A stretch of DNA of 64,000 bases, taken from contig CM049317.1 of NCBI GenBank assembly GCA_026874595.1, forward strand, positions 18,995,882 through 19,059,881. Reading direction: 5' to 3'. The notes beneath the pieces were generated by a model. It ran no database searches and was not told the origin of the DNA. It worked only from the letters and a program-made list of their open reading frames with translations. This DNA comes from Sipunculus nudus. Lineage: Eukaryota > Annelida > Sipuncula > Golfingiida > Sipunculidae. Position numbers and translations under genes: made by a program. This document shows positions 12,721 to 23,384 of this stretch, in pieces (the stretch's first letter is position 1; each line of letters opens with the position of its first letter).

Positions 12721-14150
12721 AACATGATTTATTGTATCCGCCAAAATGAAGTTTTGCGGATACTATGTTTTTGACCGGGTTCTGCCGCCGCCGCGTTCGT
12801 TTCCGGAGAACACCTCTGAAACTACTGGACTGATTTTTCCGAAACCTACACCAATTATTGAGTCATATGTGAACTGGTGCCTAACCAATTTGCGTTGACC
12901 TCAGACCTTTCCTCTCTGCCCAGCGTCTGTTTCCACACATAAACCCACATATCTCGGGAACCGTTTGACCGATCAGGAATTTTTTTTATACAAATGTAAC
13001 CCTTGGGTAGCTTTATAACATACGCAAAAAATGGTGGCGCCACGTGCAACATTTTTGCACAGCGTCCGTCTGTTTGTATGCCATGGGATAAAATCACTCA
13101 TATCTCGGCAGTGGTTTGAAATATCTGCCTAAAATTTTGAAGGTTTATACATCCTGGACAGCTTTCTAGGTTTTATGACAGGTGGCGCCACCTACGTTCT
13201 AGTTTACGCTACAGACATCCAAGCTCAAATCTCGGGAACCGTTTGAACGATTGGGCCAAAGTTTTGCATGTGTGTAGATCTCACATAGCTCTTTATCATA
13301 CACAAAACTAGAGGGGCCCACCTGCAACAATTTTTGCACAGCTTCCGTCTGTTTGTCTGCCGTGGGATAAAATCACTCTTATCTCGGCAGTGGTTTGACA
13401 TATCTGACTAAAATTTTGAAATTTCATACATCCTGGACAGCTTTCATGATTTTGTGACAGGTGGCGCCACCTACATTCTAGTTCACACTACAGACATCCA
13501 AGCTCAAATCTCGGGAACCGTTTGACCTATTGGGCCAAATTTTGCATGTGTATAGATCTCACATATCTCTTTATCATACACAAAACTGGAGCGGCCATCT
13601 GCAACCATTTTTTGCACAGCGTCCGTCTGTTTTCTGTCGTGTGCTTAAATCACTCATATCTCAGTAGTGGTTTGACTTGTCTGCCTAAAATTTTGCGTTT
13701 TTATACATCTTGGATAGCTTTCTAGACTTTTTGGCATTTGGCGCCACCTACATTTATGTTAATGCTGCAGACATTCAGGCTTATATCTCAGCACTGGCCG
13801 GACATATCCCCCTTGAAATTTTGCATGTGTATAGATCTCACATAGCTCTTAATCATATACAAAACTGGTGGTGCCACCCGCCACCATTTTTGCACAAGTC
13901 CTTTTGTTTGTCTGCTGTGGGATAAAATCACTCATATCTCAGCAGTGGTTTGACTTATCCTTATGACTTTGCCTAAAAATTTGCATATGTATACAACTTG
14001 GGCAGCTTTCTTGATTTTGTGGTAGGTGGCGCAACCTACATACGCATTTCGGCTGCAGACATCCATGCTAATATGCAACACTCCTCACTCTATTTCCCCT
14101 TGCCACTCAATCCATCCCTCACTTCACTCGTTCCACTCTGTTTTTGGCGG
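12720..14150. repeat. ~280-bp tandem repeat, about five units
   Basis: The anchor CAGACATCCAAGCTCAAATC recurs at about 13212 and 13493, and in diverged form at 13769 and 14051, giving a period of about 276-282 bp. Each unit also carries ATCTCGGGAACCGTTTGACC, TTTTTGCACAGCGTCCGTCTG, GGGATAAAATCACTCATATC and GGTGGCGCCACCTAC. The first unit, near 12730, starts with CCGCCAAAATGAAGTTTTGCGGATACTA. It ends near 14150 with GGCGGATACA, which may pair with that start (TATCCGCCAAAA), suggesting terminal inverted repeats around the array. Confidence 0.82.
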
Positions 14151-16098
14151 ATACAATTAGTCGCTTGTCGACTACCCGTATTCAAGTTTAAGATATTCTT
14201 TAACAAGGCTAATCCGATATGCAATAAATTACTAAATAAGCAGAACATCTGTATGTTTGTGGTAGATATATATTTTCTCCAATCCAACCGATTATAAAGT
14301 ATGTTTAAAAGCTATATCCGTAAGAAGAATTACTTTTTTTAAAGCTTCAAGCGGGGATGAGGAATATTCATTGTCACATTTAAAAATACATGTCTTTTTC
14401 ATCTTGTATCATTTTCAAATTAATATAATACATAAGACATTTTCAGAAGACTATTGTACACAAAATGCAACACAGATTATTGGGTTGACTGACAACCGTT
14501 TACAGCACATATACCACATAGTAAACCGGCTAATTGTTTTGGATGAAAGGTACTGGTGGTTGTTATATATCCAGTAAAACTTGTAATTTTTCTGCAGATG
14601 TCATATTTTGTTTAAAGCTGACTGTATTGGAAATAAATTGATAAATGATCATTAGTTGGAAATATATATGTACTGTGAATGGACGATATACAAATGTATG
14701 TGTAGAAGCGGATCGGGGGGGGGGGGGTTCAGGACCCCCTCTTTTTTCAACCGCCGTAACCTTTTTTAGGGGTTCGGACCAATTCTTGCAGGCTCGACCC
14801 CCTTTCCTCTGTCCTAGGGACCTTTTTGTAGGTTTTGTCATTAGTCCTCTCCTTTTAAAAGATTTTCCTCGATCCGCTCCTGATGTTTGTAAAGCTCAAA
14901 CGAAAAAACTAACAGATGATATGGTGTTATTTTTGCCACAAATTAAACACGTAGAATAATACATTAAAAGTTTATCGCGATTGGTGGGTCAATCTCTCTT
15001 CAGAAAGTAATCTTAACATCAAGTATTGCTGTATTGGTATGTATTAGGAAAATGAGAGCAGAAATTGACTTAATGAAATCCCTTTTGTTCATTTAACACT
15101 AACCCTAAACTTCGGAACCCTGAACAAAAATACCTAAATTGTAAATTGTAAAGTGTTAAGTGGAAACGAAATAAACTATTTGTCTCAAGCTAAAACCAGA
15201 AAAGAAGCAGCTATATTGAAAATGATACAAGCTATCTGGAACTGTGCAGTCTTCCTACTCTGGCTCTAGTTTGCTTTTCTGTGAATATTTATAAAATATC
15301 TGGTGACGTTCGTCATAGGAACTATAGTACTTCATCCCTTTTCCGTAATAACTTTATAGCTCTGTACCATACTACACACTTAATGTTAAATATTATGTTT
15401 ATATTTTATTAAACTTTCGGTAATTGCTCTAGAGTCACGCCGAATTGTAACCATTACGAGAATATGGATTTACTCGTGGAGTTTACTAATGCTATTCAAT
15501 GTAACGGAGTATAAAGTATTCACACAGCTGCCATGCATATGAATAATTGCTCGTGTGCGCAGCTCATTCTAACAGCAACAGAAAACATCTATTCTTACAT
15601 TGACAGGTGTATATCTATACTGTCGTTCAATTTAATGAACTAAAGGAATGGTTCTAGGCTCCCTCTGTCTAGTGAATTCAGTTATATTACACCCAGTATG
15701 ACACATAAAGCATTTTCTTTAGATACACCAGTATACCTTAAAATCAGTAAACATGAATGTATTGATTTATACACAGTTTGCTGCAAATTAACTGAAGCAT
15801 AAGAATCACGTACGGGATGACTTCCTATAAGCAATAATTCTTTTTTAGATATGTTTGTACGGTTTTACTGGGAATAATTATGATTAAAATTAGATCATGC
15901 AAGATTTAATGAATTGGCTCGTGCAGAAAAATGCGACCGCTTTTGGCAAATATTCACATGAAACAGGCATTTCTGGCAAGTTTATAATGTTACGATGCTT
16001 AACATTCAGTTGTGAAAAAGAACATTTTCTCTGATCGATATTTCATATTGACGGCTTGTATGCCGGGTATGCATTTTTTCTACATAATGTGGTTCGGG
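14151..16098. other. No gene recognised; unduplicated spacer before block A
   Basis: AT-rich spacer with a G-rich MITE at 14705-14882 and no coding exon recognised. It ends where similarity to the C block begins. Confidence 0.5.
14705..14882. mobile_element. GCGGATC-ended MITE (178 bp)
   Basis: Left end GAAGCGGATCGGGGGGGG and right end CCTCGATCCGCTCCTG are inverted repeats around the core AGCGGATCG. Related ends occur at about 5779 (cagtagcggatccagg) and 60651 (cagtggcggatccggggg). A long G run and C-rich partner lie inside the left arm. No coding capacity. Confidence 0.6.
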
Positions 16099-16785
16099 AT
16101 AATTTTGTATCAGTTTGACAAGTAAAGATACATCCTTTCAAGCAGCATCTAAACCAATCGGCTGTGGCGAAGGGAAATCATTCCAAAAAACAACTAACGG
16201 CTTTCACGAAAAGAAGGATAAATCAGAATAAAAAATACTTTAAATATAGACCATAGTTGTATGGATTGTAAATGGAATTAAAATAATTCAATGTGTATGA
16301 ATATAAAAGTGGCGAAGGAAAATGAACAGCGTTATATATGATAAAGCACGTATAATATTTTGAATGCATAATCCGATTAAAGAAACTATCATTAGATGTA
16401 AATTTTCGAATGTGCTGCTTTTTATTTAGGATATAGTATATTTCGACCGGACCTCCGTTGATCCGGCAGCCCTTCATAAGGAAAGTGCACCTTTGTCTCC
16501 TGTTACCACACTCTCAGTGACTTGTCAATTGTATTATTGCTACACACGCATGCAAAAAAAAGGGAATTTTGACACTAAACAAACGTTCTGTCCTGCTTAC
16601 AGTTCATCGATTCTTGTCCCAAGGTTATGTGTCAGGTAAAGTAAGTTAGGAGAAAGGGAAATAAATAAAAAAAAAGAAGAAAAAACCGGCTGCAGTCCAG
16701 CCGTACATATATCTACTACGTAGTCTTATAAATGTCGTCTACACAGACACGTACACCCTTACACACATCACTGATTCTTACTCAG

Positions 16786-16980
16786 CGATCTCTGTGGATT
16801 TTGTAAATGTCTGGACGTCTGTTTGTGTTTCAATAATGACCGGGAACATGATTCAATGACGACTTTGATTCTGATTTTCAGACTGTAATTCTAGAAGAGA
16901 ATAGATTGTTGTCTCATGTTATGAAAACGAAAATGTTTTTCGACTTTTTTGTTGAAGAAGTAAAGATTAAGTCATAATCA
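16786..16980 (+). pseudogene. Relic of a lectin 5' region / exon 1 (block A)
   Basis: The order of short motifs parallels the start of genes A-C: a GCGATCTCTGTG-like stretch, GTCTGTTTGTGTTTCAATAATGACC-GGAACATGATT, TTTGATTCTGATTTTCAG (acceptor-like), an AGAAG leader, then ATGAAAACGAAAATG. In A-C the same order leads to ATGAAGAAATTGTGGCAT. The open frame here is only 18 codons. A matching copy occurs at 39470-39665. I read this as the remains of an older tandem lectin copy. Confidence 0.45.
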
Positions 16981-17329
16981 TATAAAGGTTCGCTGTGATG
17001 TATTTTCTGAAAGACGCAATATCATTAGGTACGAAATGACCAAAATATAAAATCTATCGTAAGGATGAAACATATAGAGGTATTCTCTATTATCCTGTAT
17101 ATTTTAACGGAAAAGTCCCTCAAATGAGAAAGCTTTAAACTGACAAAGCTAGATGAAAACTTGTCTTAATCAAATGAGGAGCGGAATAGGTTATATTTAC
17201 ATGCTCCCGACATATGAAGGAGCGTAAAGGAACCGAGATTGTGACTTTGGTAGGTGACAGGGCCTACCAGATATTAGAACAGAGAGTAAATAAAAAATTT
17301 AGTATTTTAAAATTTTTTTTGCAAACGCC

Positions 17330-17650
17330 TACGGTGATAAGATTTTAATATCTTTTTATGATCGGTCTCAGTATCTAGACGTTGACTGTTTAATTTTAGT
17401 GGCATATTGGCGTTGGAGGAGAATGCGCTTTCTGAATGCTTTCTTGATATATCAGTAATCGCTGCACGGAATAAAGGCTTAATCGTTATCCCATGATTAT
17501 ATCTGTGTTGATAGTACAAAATACCGACATATCTTTATGATCATCGCATGATATCATCTGTGGTGTTTTCGCAGGACAAGACGGGATCAATTATAGTCCC
17601 GTGATTATATGAATATATAATGTTCAGATATTAAAGGGCTTTAATAATCA
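17330..17650. repeat. TTATCCC/ATGATTATATCTG repeat relics (block A)
   Basis: Copies such as AAAGGCTTAATCGTTATCCC-ATGATTATATCTGTGTTGA and GATCATCGCATGATATCATCTGTGGTG. They follow the relic exon 1 as the better-preserved arrays follow the intact lectin genes. The partner copy is at about 39920-40210. Confidence 0.55.
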
Positions 17651-17884
17651 CTAGCCTATATCCTGAAATTATAGTAGGACTATTATAATTTCTTTGTTGA
17701 GCCCACAAGCAATGGGTAGGACTAGGTAAAAATCGACGTATGGAAAACATTGAAAGAGCAGAAAATTTAACGTACTGTTTGTCTCTGATTATATCGATAA
17801 CTCTGAACCGTCAACACTATATTCTAACTTTATTTATTTTTAAATGAATTGTACAACTATCTATAATGACTAAAACGAGGCACT

Positions 17885-18075
17885 CACCATGACTCGGATG
17901 TTGCGCTTGGTTATCGGTAAGGGTAGGGGAAACCGGAGAACCCGGAGAAAACCACCGACCACGGACGGGCCATTTCAACCCGTTCTCATAGCCACGCCGG
18001 CAATCGAACCCGGGTCGCCGGCACAGAGGGCCAAACATGTTACCAATCAGCTGTCTAGTACTGGCCACTTGTATG
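17885..18075 (-). mobile_element. tRNA-derived SINE-like element (block A)
   Basis: On the minus strand, GACCCGGGTTCGATTGCCGG contains a good RNA polymerase III box B (GGTTCGATTGCC). It is preceded by a box-A-like region (AGCTGATTGGTAACATGTTTGG) and followed by the body TGGTTTTCTCCGGGTTCTCC. This arrangement is typical of tRNA-derived SINEs with a conserved CTCCGG central domain. The orthologous copy in block C is at 40450-40650, so insertion predates that duplication. Confidence 0.62.
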
Positions 18076-18409
18076 TCTTTCAATATCTCAAGTATAAAAG
18101 AATTACATTCAAGCGACGGTTTTCCTGTCTCCATGAACAAGGTAAAAAATCTGCTCGAGAATGAGATCAGGAAACAGAAAGCTAATCTGGAGATAATTAA
18201 AATATATTCACAAATCTAAAACTAATCGCTCGAGCGAATATTTCTAATGGAATGGTCTTAATGATCCTCATAGTTTGAATCTTGTATTCATGATGTTTAA
18301 TGTATGGACAATGTACTAAAAATTAACTGCCACAAAAATCGTGAACAAGACTAATTTCTCTTAACAGTAATTCATGCAGGAGGCGTGTTGGTGGTATTTC
18401 TGTGTGATG

Positions 18410-18900
18410 TGATTTGCAGGGTTGGAGTTAAATACGTATTTGTTTTTGAATACAGCAATAGCATGTATTTGTATTTTATGTCATGAAAAAATATAGTATT
18501 TGTATTTGAATTTGATCTCAATATTTGATGTATGTGATCAAATACTGTACAAAGTGGTTTTTACATCTAGCCTTCTACAACATTTAACTGATGTGTTTAC
18601 TACCTAATTCCTAAATAACTTAAGTGACGGCTTCCAGTGCTTATGTTCCTTCAATGCAACAGTGATATTTTGTAGAGACAGTATTATGTGAATAGGAAGT
18701 GAGTTACTCTGATACATGAATACTGGTATACATTCCGAGTACAAATGAAATATATCCGTGATAGTGGAAATGAACAGATGTTGTGTACAGCATTCATGTG
18801 CGTATTTGTATTGAACATCAGTCGTTTTCATTTGTATTTGGTCGATACTACCTAGCTTATTTGTGTTTGAATTTGGCAAACTGTATTAGAACACAACGCT
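18410..18900. repeat. GTATTTGTATTTGAAT-rich low-complexity tract
   Basis: Irregular repetition of GTATTTGTATTT / TTTGAATA / AATACTG words. Partners lie at 31455-31590 (part) and 41010-41520. No coding signal. Confidence 0.5.
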
Positions 18901-20278
18901 AGCGATCGGAAAACGGTTTGTATCATAGGCACATTATTTGAAGCAGCTTTTAAAATTATTGGTTGTGACAAAGGGAAAGAGCATTTCTAGCAGAAACAGC
19001 CGACTAATGTAGGTCTAAATATGCTATTCAAATCATCATCTTTGTGCAAACGTTGGTTCTATATATTGGAGTGAAAAGCAACATACGTGACGACCTTAAG
19101 TTGGAGATATGGATGTATTGTCCAGGGGGTTAATATGAATTATCGTTTAAAATCTCAGACAAAGAAGAGAAGGGATAGAGCTACGCATGGCATTATATTT
19201 TATTCCGAAAAGTAAGCCTGTTAGTGTATGTACTTTGGCACATGAGCTGTTTGTTATTTATGACAAAGCACGTTCAGACCTTGCAAGACTTAAATCATTT
19301 TAAATGCACAGGACACTGTCGATTCCAGTGATGTGTCCTCTCGTTTAAGACTGTTCCGAAGATACAACCGAGTAATGAAGAAAAAGGGAATCGTTCTGTC
19401 CTGGTAATACTTCATTTTGAATCGATGCTTGGGACAAAATTCGTTGCCAGGTAACGTGACATAGAATAAATACTGAAGAACGAAGTTGTACAATATAGCC
19501 ATTAAAATATCGTCTTATCATTTTGTCCACATGCATCTCCATTAACAGACACACTACACGACCTTACATACATCGTTTATTGGCTATCTGTGTGTGTGTG
19601 TATGTACATTTACTGTACGGTCAGGGGATCTGCTTGTGTTTTCGATCATTACCAGAATCTTGATTTCACCTGCTTTTTTCAGGCTGTTTACCTAGAAGCG
19701 TGGGCGGGGTGGTCTCGTATTCCGGAAGAATGAAGAAATTGTGGCATATTTTGTTATTCATACTAGCGTTTTTACCGTGTTTTGTCGAAGGAGCAAATAT
19801 GGTGGTACAAAATATAGGTCCGTTCTAATATATCCTCAGAAATAAAATAAATAAACATCACAAGTATTAAACAAATTATACCTGCTATATTGTAAAATAA
19901 AATTGTTAACTCTCCTTGTAAGGCAAAAACATGCTACCGCGCATTTGCAGTGAGTGAAACGCAGGCTGATGTTGTGTTCCTACAGAAATATTTGATAAGG
20001 AGAGTATTTGCCTATTTCGAAATGTATCAAGACATGAATTTTTGAGAAATTTATTCCACATACATCACAAAAAGGAAGACCTTCAATTCTGTATGTGCGT
20101 GTTACCTTAATTACTGTAATTATACGACTATATTGGACAAAGTCATTGCGTTTCTTCAAATACATCACTCTAATGTTGAACAGGTCCACCTGTTCGTCGG
20201 TGGGGTACCTGGTGGTCTTGGAGTACATGCAATGGAGGGTTGAAAGAGAGGAGTCGCCACATGTCCAGCAGCCAGGAA

Positions 20279-20385
20279 CTGAGCACGTGCCCAGCCCCCA
20301 GGCACTGAGTCACGTGTCCAGCGCCCAGGCACTGAGTCACGTGTCCAGCGCCCAGGCACGGAGTCAAGCGTCCAGCGCCAAGATA
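20279..20385 (+). repeat. 27-bp coding minisatellite in lectin A exon 2 (4 units)
   Basis: Units start at 20279, 20305, 20332 and 20359, on the consensus CTGAGTCACGTGTCCAGCGC+CCAGGCA, read as LSHVSSAQA in the downstream frame. The first unit has 26 bp (CTGAGCACGTG for CTGAGTCACGTG). This missing T is the frameshift. B has two units and C has three. Confidence 0.9.
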
Positions 20386-20697
20386 CTGAGCTTAAAATAT
20401 AAGCCGAGGCAGGAAGAAGGTCGTAAATGTGATGATTTGCATCTAGATTCAGAACTCCGGGTAAAGGGCTTTGCTGAACATGTCGAACAATGGTTAGAGG
20501 TCAGTAATGGGACCGGCAAGGATCATTGTGCACTCACTGAACCCAGGGCAATAGTCGCATACCCTACAACTCGTGCACCTGTACCAAATGATCATTGTAG
20601 TGGTTCAGGCGAGGGTATGTCTATTTATAATTAAGAAACACCATCCATTCAAACAATATATTACGGGTCGCTTTCAAGACTTTCTAAATGTAAATGT

Positions 20698-20710
20698 ATA
20701 TATATATATA

Positions 20711-20760
<50 letters not shown>
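20698..20760. repeat. (TA)n at the nested-element insertion site (A)
   Basis: TA tract immediately left of the outer inverted-repeat element at 20761; a TA run also resumes to its right. Confidence 0.93.
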
Positions 20761-20761
<1 letters not shown>

Positions 20762-20840
20762 CACTGAAGAAAAACAACAATGTAAATCCGTGACAGTCTG
20801 TTTCACGGGATGCGACCCGATCATCAGGTGAATGTTGTTA

Positions 20841-21707
20841 GGCCCCCATCACACGAGAAGGAGACCTAACGGCGACCATTGCGACCTAGCAGATCGGCGT
20901 TGATCGCCATAAACACGGGAAAATCGTCCATGTGTGACGGCTATGCCGCTGTCAATAGGCTTGTACGACGTGTACAGTTGCAATTTTCGGCCGTTTTATG
21001 CCGTTCCTACCACGTTGTATGGCGCTGCTACACCGTCGTTTATGATCAAACTGCGTTCCCCTTACGTCCGCATGAGGTCCCTACTACCTACTGAAGAGCT
21101 CAGTCCACGACAGGGCTGCGATCATGATGATCCCGCAGCAACCGGCCCCCGATCCGTCTGCGATCAAGACGACGGAACTGCGCGCGTGGGTAGATGCTAC
21201 TGCGCTGCTTCATAATGGCAATCGGTGGTTGCCATGGTCCCCATTGTTGACTAGTTCACATAACTTGACCGGTGTAAGAAAGTTTAGTGAAGCCACACAT
21301 CAACATGGACAGAAATTACATGCTACAACTGGCCTGTCTGCAGGGCCAACAGATCATGCTGCTCCACGAACAGCTGGCAGTGGCCAAAAGGAGGCAACAG
21401 GAGCGAAAAAGATAGACCGATGCTACCATGGCGATCGACCTGCGCTGTCAGGAAGCTGGTACTGCGCTGCTGGGACACGATGGCGGTCAAATTCCGATCT
21501 GACTGCATGCGCTTTTAATCCATGGCGACCCCTCGGTGGAAATTATGTCCATGTTCAAAACTGGTCGCCACTCATGGCGTTCATGGTGACCATATGACGA
21601 CCAAGGGCGACACTATCTCGCTCCTTCGAAGCTGAAAACTTAAGGCACTCTGGAAGTGCTCGTTGGCGATCTGCCCCAATTGATCGCCTTCTCGTGTAAC
21701 AGGGGTG
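20841..21707. mobile_element. Inner GC-rich element nested in the outer one (A); Harbinger-like
   Basis: Ends GGCCCCCATCACACGAGAAGG and, reverse-complemented, CACCCCTGTTACACGAGAAGG form inverted repeats. TTA lies left and TAA right. It interrupts the outer element exactly between GTTGTTA and GAATGAAGCT, which are contiguous in the opposite arm. Inside, a reading NYMLQLACLQGQQIMLLHEQ followed by an arginine/lysine-rich stretch resembles the N-terminus of PIF/Harbinger (ALP1/HARBI1-like) transposases, but the catalytic domain is missing. Family assignment is from memory and tentative. The block C copy is 43064-43936. Confidence 0.6.
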
Positions 21708-21966
21708 TAAGAATGAAGCTTACTGCGTGGTTTGAAAAGCCGAGACTTTGCGAGATAACGAGATTATGCTTTGTGTTTATCGGGGAGAGCATGTAAATGA
21801 CTGACACTGATCCTATTGTTCTCGGTTTGTTTGTTGTTGTTTTAATGTTTTAATTTAAAACAAAGATATTTTACCAGGATGCCATTAGCTTAGTAAGCTG
21901 ATTTTTAATGGGGTCCTGGGTGCAGTGAACTTTTCAGACCACGCCGTTAGCTTCATTCTAACAACA

Positions 21967-22009
21967 TCACCTGATGAACGGGTCGCATCCGTGAAACAGA
22001 CTGTCGTGA
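21967..22009 (+). ncRNA. Hammerhead-ribozyme-like core in the outer element right arm
   Basis: In order: TCAC (stem I), CTGATGA (21971-21977), ACGG, loop GTCGCAT, CCGT (stem II), GAA, ACA, loop GAC, TGT (stem III), then C as the cleavage base in GTC (22003-22005), then GTGA pairing with the first TCAC. All invariant hammerhead core bases are present. The closing stem II pair is A-U instead of the usual G-C, and stem III is only 3 bp. Very short stem III is known for type I hammerheads of animal retrozymes and Penelope-like elements. Activity is not demonstrated. Confidence 0.45.
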
Positions 22010-22109
22010 ATTTACAGTGTTGTTTTTCTTCAGTGTTATATCGCTCTGGTCTAGTCTGTAGGCCATAGAGCACTTTACAACGGAGGGTAACTCTACCTTA
22101 TATTCTATG

Positions 22110-22167
<58 letters not shown>

Positions 22168-22302
22168 TAATTTTATTCCATGACCCCTAGTGTTTGTCTT
22201 CGAAGGGAAAAACTATATATATATATATATATATATATATCATAGAATTCCCTCTCTCTCTCTTTCTCCCTCTCTCTCTCTCCCTCTCTCTCTCTCTCTA
22301 TG

Positions 22303-22396
<94 letters not shown>
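22110..22396. repeat. Compound (TA)n/(TC)n microsatellite in lectin A intron 2
   Basis: Three TA tracts (about 22110-22166, 22215-22241, 22300-22395) around a TC-rich tract (22251-22299). The same compound arrangement is in C at 44395-44600, much reduced in B (about 33340). Confidence 0.93.
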
Positions 22397-23014
22397 GTGC
22401 TAGCCATCAAAAACGAACAATATAGGGTCGAAGACATTCTATCTGTAAAAGAGAGGTGACCGAAATATGATGCGAGGCTTCTGATGTTGTATTGGCCCCT
22501 TTTCAAATGGCCCCCTCGAAAATTGTATATCATCATGTCTTAACCAGCAAATTGGTAATATAATTTGCCTCCAGACTAAACGGGGCATCCTGTGTGTCAC
22601 CTAACATATCTTTTTTTCCACTTAGCTTCACCGTTTATGATATGCATCATAATGGTTTTATAACACCTGTAGAGAGCAGGTTACATGTGATCACGACGAT
22701 TGTTCTACCTATTAGAACTATATAGGTTTAATTCCCAGGCATATCTTGCCCTTATGGATATGGCGGTGGGTTTCTCTGCGGGTGGCGCTTGAACGACGGA
22801 ACCTTTGGCCCATCCTGCTACAGAGTAGGCCAGAAACCTTTGGCTCGGACTAATGCACAAACGAACTGTATATTCTCAGGAGGCAATTTTGTCAGCATTG
22901 AATCACTTGCGGAGCAGATGCACATCGAGAACCTGCTAAACAAATCCAGAAGTGGTAATCTTTTTTTTCTCCTGAAAAAAGAATTTATTATTATTGTAAT
23001 AATTAAGAATTAAT

Positions 23015-23017
<3 letters not shown>

Positions 23018-23060
<43 letters not shown>
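23018..23060. repeat. (TA)n in lectin A intron 3
   Basis: TA tract shortly after the exon 3 donor. Confidence 0.9.
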
Positions 23061-23384
23061 CATATATTGCGACACAGGTTACATTTTGTAAAATTTTAAT
23101 ATTGCTGGGAAAAGACCAAAGCCGTAAGAATGATATTTATAAAAAACGTGCTTGTTCAAGGCTATTTCAATGCCAAGTAAGGCTAGCCCGCAGCGCCCAC
23201 CGTCCTTCGTTCGATGAGTGTTATTTGAAACATCGTTTAGGAACTATCATCTCAAAATGTTTTACATAAACTGTTCAATTAACCAATATGTAAAATTATC
23301 TTTTTCCTCTAATTGTGAGAAAAATCTTCAAATTATTTGTGAACCACAAGGACGGGATACAACGATGTTTCCATACATAACGTA

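Larger units (their letters stand above)
20761..22036. mobile_element. Outer inverted-repeat element in lectin A intron 2
   Basis: Starts ACACTGAAGAAAAACAAC and ends GTTGTTTTTCTTCAGTGT, with imperfect inverted arms of about 110 bp when the inner insertion (20841-21707) is removed. TA lies on both sides. The arms contain CTGATGA, a CGGG/CCCG hairpin, GAAACAGACTGTC and AACAACAT; see the hammerhead-like feature. No transposase is visible. The same element at the same place occurs in C (42987-44332) and is absent from B. The inverted arms with ribozyme-like motif could be derived from a Penelope-like element. A plain DNA transposon is the alternative. Confidence 0.7.

Noticed and set aside
20879-21597. 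Several open frames within the inner nested element as an autonomous transposase
   Set aside because: Frames are short and overlapping, differ between the A and C copies, and show no catalytic domain; at most a truncated N-terminus.
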